From Hoeflea_A sp965204935 (GTDB lineage Bacteria; Pseudomonadota; Alphaproteobacteria; Rhizobiales; Rhizobiaceae), in assembly GCF_965204935.1 (NCBI RefSeq), contig NZ_CBDBFO010000002.1: a stretch of 64,000 nucleotides of DNA. The stretch is one strand, 5' to 3'. Every line of letters begins with the position of its first letter. Position 1 is the first letter of the stretch. This document shows positions 8,551 to 16,600 of this stretch, one piece after another. The position numbers were made by a program, and so were the translations under genes. Under the pieces are notes generated by a model. It was not told the DNA's origin. It worked only from the letters and a program-made list of their open reading frames with translations, and made no database searches.

Positions 8551-9024
8551 ATGCGTCATGTCGATTTTTCACCCCTTTATCGTTCCACCGTCGGATTCGA
8601 CCGCCTGTTCACGATGCTTGACAGCCTCGCACAGCCGGATCAGAGCCAGACCTATCCACCCTACAATATCGAAAGAACCGGAGATAACTCCTACCGCATC
8701 ACCATGGCCGTCGCCGGCTTTGGTGACGACGATCTTTCGGTAGAGGCACGCGAGCATGTGCTGACCGTCAAGGGCGTTAAGGCCGACGAAAACGGCAAGG
8801 ATGAAGGCGAATTCCTTTACCGGGGTATCGCCAAGCGCGCTTTCGAGCGCCGCTTCCAACTTGCCGAATATGTGGAAGTCAAGGGTGCCAAGCTCGAAAA
8901 CGGGCTGCTGCACGTCGACCTCGTCCGCGAAATTCCCGAGGCAATGAAGCCCCGCCAGATCGCGATTTCGGTCGATAAAGCCGCTGAAGCAACGAAGCAG
9001 ATTGAAGCCGAAACGGTCGCCTGA
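8551..9024 (+). CDS. Small heat shock protein, Hsp20/IbpA family
   Basis: A 157-residue class A rhizobial-type small heat-shock protein, an ATP-independent chaperone that holds unfolded proteins. It has a short N-terminal arm (SPLYRSTVGFDRLF, typical of IbpA-like proteins) and an alpha-crystallin domain from about residue 36 to 130, including LENGLLHVDL. The C-terminal QIAIS provides the I-x-I type anchoring motif. The ATG at 8551 follows GGAGGA and is the start used by homologues. Translation is probably heat-controlled by the hairpin that covers this ribosome site. A perfect terminator hairpin follows. Confidence 0.93.
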   Translation: MRHVDFSPLYRSTVGFDRLFTMLDSLAQPDQSQTYPPYNIERTGDNSYRITMAVAGFGDDDLSVEAREHVLTVKGVKADENGKDEGEFLYRGIAKRAFERRFQLAEYVEVKGAKLENGLLHVDLVREIPEAMKPRQIAISVDKAAEATKQIEAETVA

Positions 9025-9046
9025 CCTTTTGGCGAATGCACAGCAG

Positions 9047-9072
9047 AACGGCGCCCATAGGGCGCCGTTTTC
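9047..9072 (+). terminator. Rho-independent terminator after hsp20
   Basis: A perfect 10-bp stem, AACGGCGCCC/GGGCGCCGTT with loop ATA, followed by a short T-run. It lies between the convergent hsp20 and doxX genes and may act on both strands. Confidence 0.75.
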
Positions 9073-9095
9073 AGTTTGAGGCCTTCCCGTATTCG

Positions 9096-9665
9096 TCAGG
9101 CATAGGCGACGCGGCCGCTCCACCATCGGGAGAGGAAGGAATCAAGGGAGATCAAGCCGGGACCCTTGATCGCCACATAAACCAGCGGAACAAGCCAGAA
9201 CAGGCGCTGGTCGATGATCTCGGCCGGCTGACCGTTGAAAAGCGTGCCAAGGTCAACACCATGGCCGGTGACATCGACATAGGTCTGCACGGCAACGAAA
9301 ATGATCATGCCAAGGGCGCCAACGCGTGAAAACAGGCCGATGATCACGAGGATCGGCAAAATGAACTCGCCATAGGTTCCGGCAATCACCATCAAATGCG
9401 TGGTCAGCGGCAAACCGCTCGTCTCGTATCCGGCAGCCTCAAACGCCTTGCCTGCGATCTGGATATAGGCACCGTCGGAGACCTGGAAAAAGCCGATCAG
9501 CCCGTCACCGACCTTGGTCCTGGCTGAATTCAGATAGTAGACATAAAGGGTGGCAGCGATCACAAGGCGTGAAAAAAGCCCCATGAACCAGCCGTCCGTG
9601 GACCGCTCGATCGCGCCGAATATGCCGTCGTGCAGCCGACGAACCAGGTCAATCAGCGATGTCAT
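9096..9665 (-). CDS. DoxX family membrane protein (bufferin operon)
   Basis: A 189-residue DoxX-family integral membrane protein with four predicted hydrophobic segments; stretches such as HLMVIAGTYGEFILPILVII and LGMIIFVAVQTYV are clear. It is the last gene of the bufA-bufB-bufC-doxX cluster, starting 16 bp after bufC ends. DoxX proteins commonly accompany bufferin operons (gigD in Caulobacter), where their role is unresolved. A part in membrane redox or metal handling is inferred from this context only. Confidence 0.87.
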   Translation of the reverse strand: MTSLIDLVRRLHDGIFGAIERSTDGWFMGLFSRLVIAATLYVYYLNSARTKVGDGLIGFFQVSDGAYIQIAGKAFEAAGYETSGLPLTTHLMVIAGTYGEFILPILVIIGLFSRVGALGMIIFVAVQTYVDVTGHGVDLGTLFNGQPAEIIDQRLFWLVPLVYVAIKGPGLISLDSFLSRWWSGRVAYA

Positions 9666-9681
9666 TTCATTATCTCACTTT

Positions 9682-10485
9682 TTAGTCTTGGGTTGCGATG
9701 GCGGTGAATGCACCGGCCTCCAGCATTGCACCGATGGCCGCCGCAAGATCAAATTCCTCGGCAGCGGTTGCAGCCGCCTCGGCGGCTTCGCCCAGTGTCT
9801 TGCCATCGATCAGCGCCTGCAAGAATTCTGCCCCGCCTGCTGGCAGCGTCCTTACCTCAACGTCGAATTCCCGTCTGGTAACAAGGCCGTCCTCGGGCAC
9901 CGCCGGATCGATCCCTGACAAATCCGCACCCGACCGGTTGGCAGAGAAGATGGACACCGCCGCGAAGCTTGAACGCACAATTCTCGTCGCCGGGTGGGCT
10001 AGAAAGCGCTGCCCGGCAAGGTCTTCGGCCGCGATTGATGCAAGCGCCGAAGGTTCGAGGGCAGGCGCATCGGCAGCATGGAAGGCATCCAGCCACGCAC
10101 GCTCCAGGCGTGCCACGTCAGGCAGGTAGACGAGCTTGCCAACGGGCTCGAACTGCTCAAGAAACGCCGCGAAGTCGTCGCCATAGCGGAACAGCAACGG
10201 CGATTGCGGCTGCCGCAGCCGCACATAGTGGCGCGCCATGGCACGAAAGAACTCATCACCGACCAGACGGTGCACGGCCGGGTAGATTTCCACGAGCGCA
10301 CCGATCAGGCTGACTGTGACATTGTTGCGATAGACGTTGAAGCGCTTGTCCGCCTTCTTGCCGTCCGGACCGACAATGCCCGACGGCGTCGGCCGATCCG
10401 GATCAAGCAGCGCGTCGGAAAACCGCCCAAGCGTCACGGTCCGGACGAGCGCACCCGCACCGTCATTGCTATCCGGCTGCGGCAT
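9682..10485 (-). CDS. bufC: BufC/HvfC-type RiPP partner protein (DUF2063)
   Basis: A 267-residue protein with an N-terminal DUF2063 (putative DNA-binding/HvfC-type) domain, seen in FSDALLDPDRPTPSG, FNVYRNNVTVSLIGALVEIY and LRQPQSPLLFRYG. In bufferin systems BufC works with the MNIO enzyme BufB to modify cysteines of the precursor. I use the ATG at 10485, which overlaps bufB by 17 bp. The open frame extends further upstream, but only as out-of-frame bufB sequence. The order bufA-bufB-bufC-doxX matches the Caulobacter gig operon. Confidence 0.88.
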   Translation of the reverse strand: MPQPDSNDGAGALVRTVTLGRFSDALLDPDRPTPSGIVGPDGKKADKRFNVYRNNVTVSLIGALVEIYPAVHRLVGDEFFRAMARHYVRLRQPQSPLLFRYGDDFAAFLEQFEPVGKLVYLPDVARLERAWLDAFHAADAPALEPSALASIAAEDLAGQRFLAHPATRIVRSSFAAVSIFSANRSGADLSGIDPAVPEDGLVTRREFDVEVRTLPAGGAEFLQALIDGKTLGEAAEAAATAAEEFDLAAAIGAMLEAGAFTAIATQD

Positions 10486-11392
10486 GGCGGCTCCCCAGCA
10501 GATAGTTCGCGGCCCGTTTTTGAAGGATATCTTCTGCGCGCAACGCTTCGCGCCGCAGGATCGGCCATTCGGGAACATCGTTGTCCCATTCGACCAGCGT
10601 CGGCACCGGACCCATCTGCCCGATAACGATATCGTACAGCTTCCAGACCTCGTCATGCACCGGGCGGTCATGCGCGTCGATGAGCAACGGATCGCCCTCG
10701 TCGTCGACATCCGTGGCGTGTCCGGCCAGGTGGATTTCCTCGACTTTCTCGAGCGGAAACTCCGAAAGATAGGTCAAAGGCCTGTATTTCTGGTTCGTGG
10801 CGGAGACAAAAACATTGTTGATATCGAGAAGCAGGCCGCAGCCAGTGCGCCGCGCAATCTCGGAAATGAAATCCGTTTCGCTCATCGATGATTGTTCGAA
10901 CTGAACATATGTCGACGGGTTTTCCAGAAGGATCTTGCGGCCAAGCTCCTCCTGGACATGGTCGATATGATCGCACACGCGGTCCAGCGTGTTCCGGTCA
11001 TAAGGCACAGGCAGCAGGTCGTTGTAATAGCTCATATCATGGGTCGACCAGGCCAGGTGCTCCGAAACGAGGCCCGGTTCGTAGCGATCGACAACCTTTT
11101 TCAGGCGAGCGATATGCCCATCGTCGAGGCCCTTCTCGCTGCCGATGGAAAGGCCGACACCATGGACCGAGAGCGGAAAGTTCTGGCGAATGGCGGTCAG
11201 CGCACGGTGTGGCGCACCGCCGTCGCCCATGTAGTTCTCGGCGTGCACCTCCAGAAACCCGATACGGTAGTCGTCCTGCAGGATCTGTTCGACATGCGAG
11301 GGCTTCAGACCCGCGCCGGCCCGCGCCGGAACAGTGCGGTCCATGAAGGCCGCGTCAGCATCGCCGTCTTTCCAGGTGGGATTTTCTGTCAT
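10469..11392 (-). CDS. bufB: MNIO-family multinuclear iron oxidase (DUF692), BufB
   Basis: A 307-residue DUF692 protein with a TIM-barrel fold that binds two or three iron ions and oxidises cysteines of small precursor peptides. Likely ligand motifs in order are VHAENYMGDGG, VHGVGLSIGS, SEHLAWS, LENPSTYV, LLDINNVFVSA and LAGHATD. In bufferin pathways BufB installs thiooxazole-type modifications on the conserved Cys of BufA. It lies between the precursor gene (gap 68 bp) and bufC (overlap 17 bp), so the set is almost certainly one operon. The modification on this peptide is inferred from family knowledge. Confidence 0.92.
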   Translation of the reverse strand: MTENPTWKDGDADAAFMDRTVPARAGAGLKPSHVEQILQDDYRIGFLEVHAENYMGDGGAPHRALTAIRQNFPLSVHGVGLSIGSEKGLDDGHIARLKKVVDRYEPGLVSEHLAWSTHDMSYYNDLLPVPYDRNTLDRVCDHIDHVQEELGRKILLENPSTYVQFEQSSMSETDFISEIARRTGCGLLLDINNVFVSATNQKYRPLTYLSEFPLEKVEEIHLAGHATDVDDEGDPLLIDAHDRPVHDEVWKLYDIVIGQMGPVPTLVEWDNDVPEWPILRREALRAEDILQKRAANYLLGSRHAAAG

Positions 11393-11460
11393 CGTCTGGT
11401 CGCGCCCCGAACAGGAGGGCCGGCCGCCTCAACGGACAGCCGGCCGGAACTCATCTTACC

Positions 11461-11763
11461 TTAAGAGGGCAGGTCGCGGTCAAGCGGCTCAAGCGAACCC
11501 ATGCGCCCATCCGGCAGGTCCATGGTTGTGCATGTGCCGTTTTCTACCAGCGTCCATGCATTGCCCTGGTAATCGACGGTCGATGTACCGGCGCAGGTGG
11601 TGCCGGGTCCGGCTGCGCAGTCGTTCTTGCCGGCCAGCGAGACGCCGTAACATTTTTCCTTGGCAGATGCCGTGGAGGTGGTGGCAAGAAGGGTCGCGCC
11701 GGAAAGGGCCATGGCGACGGCACCGGCAACTGCAGAAGCACCAGCAAGTGTTTTCTTGGACAT
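11461..11763 (-). CDS. bufA: Bufferin-type metallophore precursor BufA (DUF2282)
   Basis: A 100-residue precursor with an N-terminal Sec signal peptide (hydrophobic segment about 11-28, likely cleavage after ASA at 34). The mature part has four cysteines at 38, 49, 57 and 78 in the contexts KCYG, KNDC, TTCAG and NGTC. This is the DUF2282/bufferin pattern, in which central Cys are oxidised by BufB and the product sequesters copper or other metals in the periplasm. The ATG at 11763 follows AAGGAGAA. An earlier in-frame start at 11802 lacks a good ribosome site. I cannot tell with certainty whether it is the BufA1 or BufA2 subtype. Confidence 0.88.
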   Translation of the reverse strand: MSKKTLAGASAVAGAVAMALSGATLLATTSTASAKEKCYGVSLAGKNDCAAGPGTTCAGTSTVDYQGNAWTLVENGTCTTMDLPDGRMGSLEPLDRDLPS

Positions 11764-11904
11764 GAAATTCTCCTTGGGAATTCGGTATTCAGGTGGTGAC
11801 ACGTTTCAATGCCCGGTTGTCGCCGGGACGGGGGGAGTTTCTGAAAAACACGGATAAATTGGAAATCAACAGCGTGTTATCTTCTGTTGTCCTTGCGTGA
11901 CATT

Positions 11905-11922
11905 CCCGTTACGGCCCGTTAC
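11905..11922 (-). repeat. Tandem GTAACGGG repeats upstream of bufA
   Basis: Two identical 8-mers, GTAACGGG, lie in direct orientation with a 10-bp period on the minus strand, about 140 bp before bufA. One helical turn of spacing suggests a regulator site or overlapping ECF-type -35 elements. The matching Caulobacter operon is controlled by an ECF sigma factor, but I found no convincing -10 partner here. Confidence 0.4.
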
Positions 11923-12034
11923 CGAACACGACTTTCTGGTCATAAACACGTGTTTTCAAAGAGTTGCGGGCAATCAATTCGGATTTCCGGATAAAACTCT
12001 TCCTGATTACAGCGGCGCTGCGCAGGAATATGCC

Positions 12035-13090
12035 TCAGTTCGACTGCAGCAAGGCGGCGAAATCGCGGATATGTCCCTCCGTGGTCGCAAATCCCGTTAC
12101 AAGCCGCGTGATGATTTCATTGCCGTCGACAAGGCCGGTGGCGAAATGCGGGGTCTTCCATTCGTAAAATTGCGCGCCCCTTTCCAGCAGCGAATTGAAC
12201 CGGCCGCGATCCATGATCGCAAACACCTCATTGGCCTGGCTCCGCCAGGCAAGGCGCGCGCCGTCCGAGGCCTCGATCGCCGATTGAAGTTGGTTGGCCA
12301 TCGCATTGGCATGGGCGGCATTTTCGATCCACAGGTCGTCTTCGAAATAGGCGTCGAACTGTGCCGATATGAACCGGCTCTTGGAAAAAAGATGCGCCGA
12401 CCGTTTGCGGATGAAGGGCAGTTCGCGTGATTTTTCCGGATCGAAGACAACCAGAGCCTCAGCGCACCAGCAGCCGTTCTTTGTCGCACCGAAGGACAGG
12501 ATATCGACGCCGCGGCGCCAGGTCAGTTCGGCCGGGCTTTGTCCGAGTGCAGCCATGGCGTTGGCAAAGCGGGCGCCGTCCATGTGCAGCGGCAGGCCGT
12601 GACTGCGGCATATTTCGGCAACGGCATCGATCTCTTGCGTTTCATAGACGGTGCCGATTTCCGTCGACTGGGAAATGCTGGCCGCCATGGGTTGGCCGGC
12701 GTGGACGAATTCAGCAGGGAACCGCCTGATCGCGGCATCCAACTCTCCCGGGCGCACCTTCCCGAGGTCGCCGTCCACGGGTTCCAGCCTTATTCCCTGC
12801 CCGAGAAATTGCGGTGCTCCGCCTTCATCTTCGATCAGGTGCGATTCCCGGTGGCAAAAGGCAACACCGCCGGGTCTGCTGAACGTCGCCATGGAAAGGG
12901 AATTCGCCGCCGTACCCGTGCCGACAAAATAGACCGCCACCTTGCGTTCGAAAATGTCATTGAATTTTTCCTCGACCTTCCTGTCGAGTTCGCTCAGCCC
13001 GTAGGCCGCGGCAAATCCGGAAGCGTGGCGGGAGAGCGCTTCGGCGATGCGCGGATGCGCCCCGGCCCAATTGTCTGAGGAAAAATGCAT
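12035..13090 (-). CDS. ltaE: Low-specificity L-threonine aldolase
   Basis: A 351-residue PLP enzyme of the beta-eliminating lyase family that cleaves L-threonine or L-allo-threonine to glycine and acetaldehyde. Conserved features are the start SSDNWAGAHP, the Asp-containing HMDGARFANAMAALG and the Schiff-base Lys in SFGATKNG. I selected the ATG at 13090, where family similarity begins, preceded by AGGGACC. An in-frame start at 13186 would add an unconserved Cys-rich leader. It is transcribed singly, divergent from gltB across about 580 bp. Confidence 0.92.
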   Translation of the reverse strand: MHFSSDNWAGAHPRIAEALSRHASGFAAAYGLSELDRKVEEKFNDIFERKVAVYFVGTGTAANSLSMATFSRPGGVAFCHRESHLIEDEGGAPQFLGQGIRLEPVDGDLGKVRPGELDAAIRRFPAEFVHAGQPMAASISQSTEIGTVYETQEIDAVAEICRSHGLPLHMDGARFANAMAALGQSPAELTWRRGVDILSFGATKNGCWCAEALVVFDPEKSRELPFIRKRSAHLFSKSRFISAQFDAYFEDDLWIENAAHANAMANQLQSAIEASDGARLAWRSQANEVFAIMDRGRFNSLLERGAQFYEWKTPHFATGLVDGNEIITRLVTGFATTEGHIRDFAALLQSN

Positions 13091-13325
13091 GATGGTCCCT
13101 GGCTGTTTGCGGTCCTGATGGATGACGGTGCATTCATGGCATGGAAACTGGGGCATGCAAAGCGGTCCGACAGGTGGCCGGGACATATTGGAAACGGATC
13201 CGTCATCAGGGTGAAATAAAATGTCTTCAATGAACCGGGCGCGGCAATTTGCTGGCGCTGCGGGTCACAAAAATGATCCGGCCATCTTGCTCCCGGTGCC
13301 TGTTTCTGGCATACAGGGTTAAAAA

Positions 13326-13346
13326 TAGGACAGTATGGCTGTCCTA
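13326..13346. promoter_or_regulatory. Operator-like inverted repeat TAGGACAG-N5-CTGTCCTA
   Basis: Eight-base arms match perfectly around the spacer TATGG. The symmetry and length fit a dimeric repressor site of the Rrf2, MarR or GntR kind, but no regulator gene is adjacent, so the binding protein is unknown. Confidence 0.4.
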
Positions 13347-13386
13347 ATTGGATGTTCGGAGCCCGTTTTCAGCTTCAATGTCCGCA

Positions 13387-13406
13387 GCGGCCGCATATGC
13401 GGCCGC
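13387..13406. repeat. Perfect 20-bp palindrome
   Basis: Two GCGGCCGC blocks flank CATATG so that all 20 bases are self-complementary. It could form a cruciform or be a protein-binding site. It is not followed by a T-run on either strand, so it is not a standard terminator. Confidence 0.55.
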
Positions 13407-13669
13407 AAAGGGACAAGCGCCCGGTCAGGGATCGCATGTCCGCATTGCCGTGCAGGTTAACAGGCGGAATTTCCTTACGAAATTCCACCGAACTGGTGCG
13501 GACGACATTCTGAAGCCGGACCTGTTTGGGCCGAAGAATGGCGAAAAACGGCTTATCGCTTGAATTTGCCGCGTGATAAAACTGTACCGGATTGGATATA
13601 ACCGGCACGGACGAACAGGTCGCCCCAGAAACCTGACGGTTTCCAAAGGCCATGACAGGAGGAACAAGG

Positions 13670-16600
13670 ATGACGGAAAAAACGCCATCACAGGCAGCTG
13701 CTGCGCTTGAAAAGACGCAGGCTCCGATGATTCGCGCCCGTATGTCCGGCTTCCCGGAAAAACAGGGCCTTTACGATCCGCGCAATGAGCATGATGCCTG
13801 CGGCGTCGGCTTCGTCGCCCATATGCGCGGTGAACGGTCTCACCAGATCATCGAGGATGGTCTGTTCATGCTGGAAAATCTGACGCACCGGGGCGCCGTG
13901 GGTGCCGACCCTCTTATGGGGGATGGCGCCGGCATGCTGGTGCAGATCCCGCATGACCTTTTTGTAGACGAGATGGCCGCCCAGGACGTGGCATTGCCCG
14001 AAATCGGCCAGTACGCCGTCGGCTACATGTTCATGCCGCAAGATGCCGAACTGCGTGCCCATATCGAGGAAATCATCGAAGAAGTGGTCTCGGCCGAGGG
14101 CCAGGTGCTGCTCGGCTACCGCGATGTACCTGTCGACAATTCCTCGCTTTCGAAGGCGCCGGACATCGTTGCCACCGAACCGTTTCACCGGCAGGTGTTC
14201 ATTGGACGCGGCAGCGCCGTTGAAAACGATGACGCGTTTGAACGCAGGCTGTTCATTCTGCGCAAGGTGATTTCCAACCGCATCTTCGAAGAAACCGACG
14301 GGCGCGACAACGGCTTTTACATCGTGTCGCTTTCCAGCAGGACGATTGTCTACAAGGGCATGTTCCTCGCCTATCAGGTGGGTGAATACTACAAGGACCT
14401 GAAGGACGAGCGGTTCCGTTCGGCCGTTGCGCTCGTTCACCAGCGCTTTTCCACCAACACCTTCCCGTCCTGGAAGCTGGCGCATCCCTATCGCATGGTC
14501 GCGCACAATGGCGAGATCAATACGCTGCGCGGCAATGTCAACTGGATGGCTGCGCGACAGGCGTCCGTTTCTTCGCCGCTTTTCGGTGACGACATCAGCA
14601 AGCTTTGGCCGATCTCCTATGAGGGCCAGTCAGACACGGCCTGTTTCGACAACGCGCTCGAGTTCCTGGTTCAGGGCGGCTATTCTCTGCCGCATGCGGT
14701 GATGATGCTGATCCCCGAGGCCTGGGCGGGCAACAAGCTGATGCACGAGGACCGCAAGGCGTTCTACGAATACCACGCGGCGCTTATGGAGCCGTGGGAC
14801 GGCCCGGCTGCCGTTGCCTTTACCGACGGGCGGCAGATCGGCGCGACGCTCGACCGCAACGGCCTGCGCCCGGCCCGCTACATCGTCACCGACGACGACC
14901 GCGTCATCATGGCTTCCGAGGCCGGCGTGCTGCCGGTGGCGGAAGAAAAGATCGTGCGCAAATGGCGGTTGCAGCCGGGCAAGATGCTGCTGATCGACAT
15001 GGACAAGGGCGAGATCATTTCCGACGCGCAGATCAAGGTCGAACTGGCAAATGCACACCCCTACGGTGAATGGCTCGACCGGACGCAGATCGTGCTGGAG
15101 GACATGCCGGTCTCCGGTCATGCGACCAGCCGGTCGAGCGCAAAGCTGCTCGACCTGCAGCAGGCCTTCGGTTACAGCCAGGAGGACCTGAAGATCCTGA
15201 TGGCGCCGATGGCGACAACGGGCCAGGAGGCGCTTGGTTCGATGGGCACCGATACGCCGATTTCGGCGATGTCGGACAAGTCCAAGCTGCTTTACACCTA
15301 TTTCAAGCAGAACTTTGCCCAGGTCACCAACCCGCCGATCGATCCGATCCGCGAGGAATCGGTGATGAGTCTCGTCTCCTTCATCGGTCCACGGCCTAAC
15401 CTGTTTGATCTGGAGGGCCTCGCCGAGCAGCGCAGGCTCGAAGTGCGCCAGCCGATCCTGACGAACGAAGACCTGGAGAAAATCCGCGCCATTGGCGATA
15501 TTTCCGACAACCAGTTCCAGACCAAGACGCTCGACATCACCTATCGTGAAAGCCGCGGCGCCGACCATCTGGAAGAGGTTGTGCGGCAGGTCTGCTCGCG
15601 CGCCGAGCGGGCCGTTCTCGACGGCTACAACATCATCATCCTGTCCGACCGGCACCTTTCGGCCGAGCGCATCGCAATCCCGGCGCTGCTGGCGACAGCC
15701 GCCGTTCAAAATCATCTTATTCGCAAGGGGCAGCGCACCTCGGTCGGCCTGGTGGTTGAATCGGGCGAACCGCGCGAGGTCCATCACTTCGCGGTACTGG
15801 CTGGCTACGGCGCAGAGGCGATCAACCCCTATCTCGCCTTCGATACGCTGGCGGACATGCACAAGAAGGGAGAGTTCCCGGCGGCCGTCGATCCTTACGA
15901 GGTTGTCCATCGTTACATCAAGGCGATCGACAAGGGGCTGTTGAAGGTGATGTCCAAGATGGGCATCTCCACCTACCAGTCCTATTGCGGCGCGCAGATA
16001 TTCGATGCGGTGGGCCTGTCGACGGAATTTGTGAACAGGTACTTCTTCGGTACCGCGACCACGATCGAGGGTATCGGGCTTGATGAGATCGCCATCGAGA
16101 CACATGCACGCCATGCTCGCGCATTCGGCAACGACCCGGTGCTGCGCAACGCGCTCGATGTCGGCGGCGAGTACCTTTACCGCACACGCGGCGAGAATCA
16201 CGTGTGGTCACCCGATTCCGTCGCGTTGCTGCAGCATGCCGTGCGCGGGAATGCGCAGGACAAGTACCGCGAATTCGCCCGGTTGGTGAACGAGCACGCG
16301 GAGGGCCTCAACACCATACGTGGCCTGTTCAGGATTATTGATGCGCAGGAGGACGGTCGCGAGGCCGTGCCGCTCGACGAGGTCGAGCCGGCGGCGGAGA
16401 TCGTACGGCGTTTTTCGACTGGCGCCATGTCTTTCGGTTCGATCAGCCGCGAGGCGCATACGACGCTGGCAATCGCCATGAACCAGATCGGCGGCAAGTC
16501 GAACACGGGCGAGGGCGGCGAGGAGCCGGACCGCTACGCGCCGATGCCGGACGGATCGATGAACCCGGAGCGCTCGGCGATCAAGCAGGTTGCGTCAGGA

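Larger units (their letters stand above)
13091..13669. other. Long divergent intergenic region between ltaE and gltB
   Basis: A 579-bp region without a convincing gene. It holds an 8-bp inverted repeat at 13326-13346 and a perfect 20-bp palindrome at 13387-13406. A small open frame at 13348-13563 has no ribosome site or recognisable family and starts across the operator-like repeat. The gltB leader or promoter must lie in the right-hand part. Confidence 0.6.

Noticed and set aside
13348..13563. Small open frame of 71 codons before gltB
   Set aside because: No Shine-Dalgarno sequence, no family resemblance, and it contains the 20-bp palindrome; it is more likely regulatory DNA.
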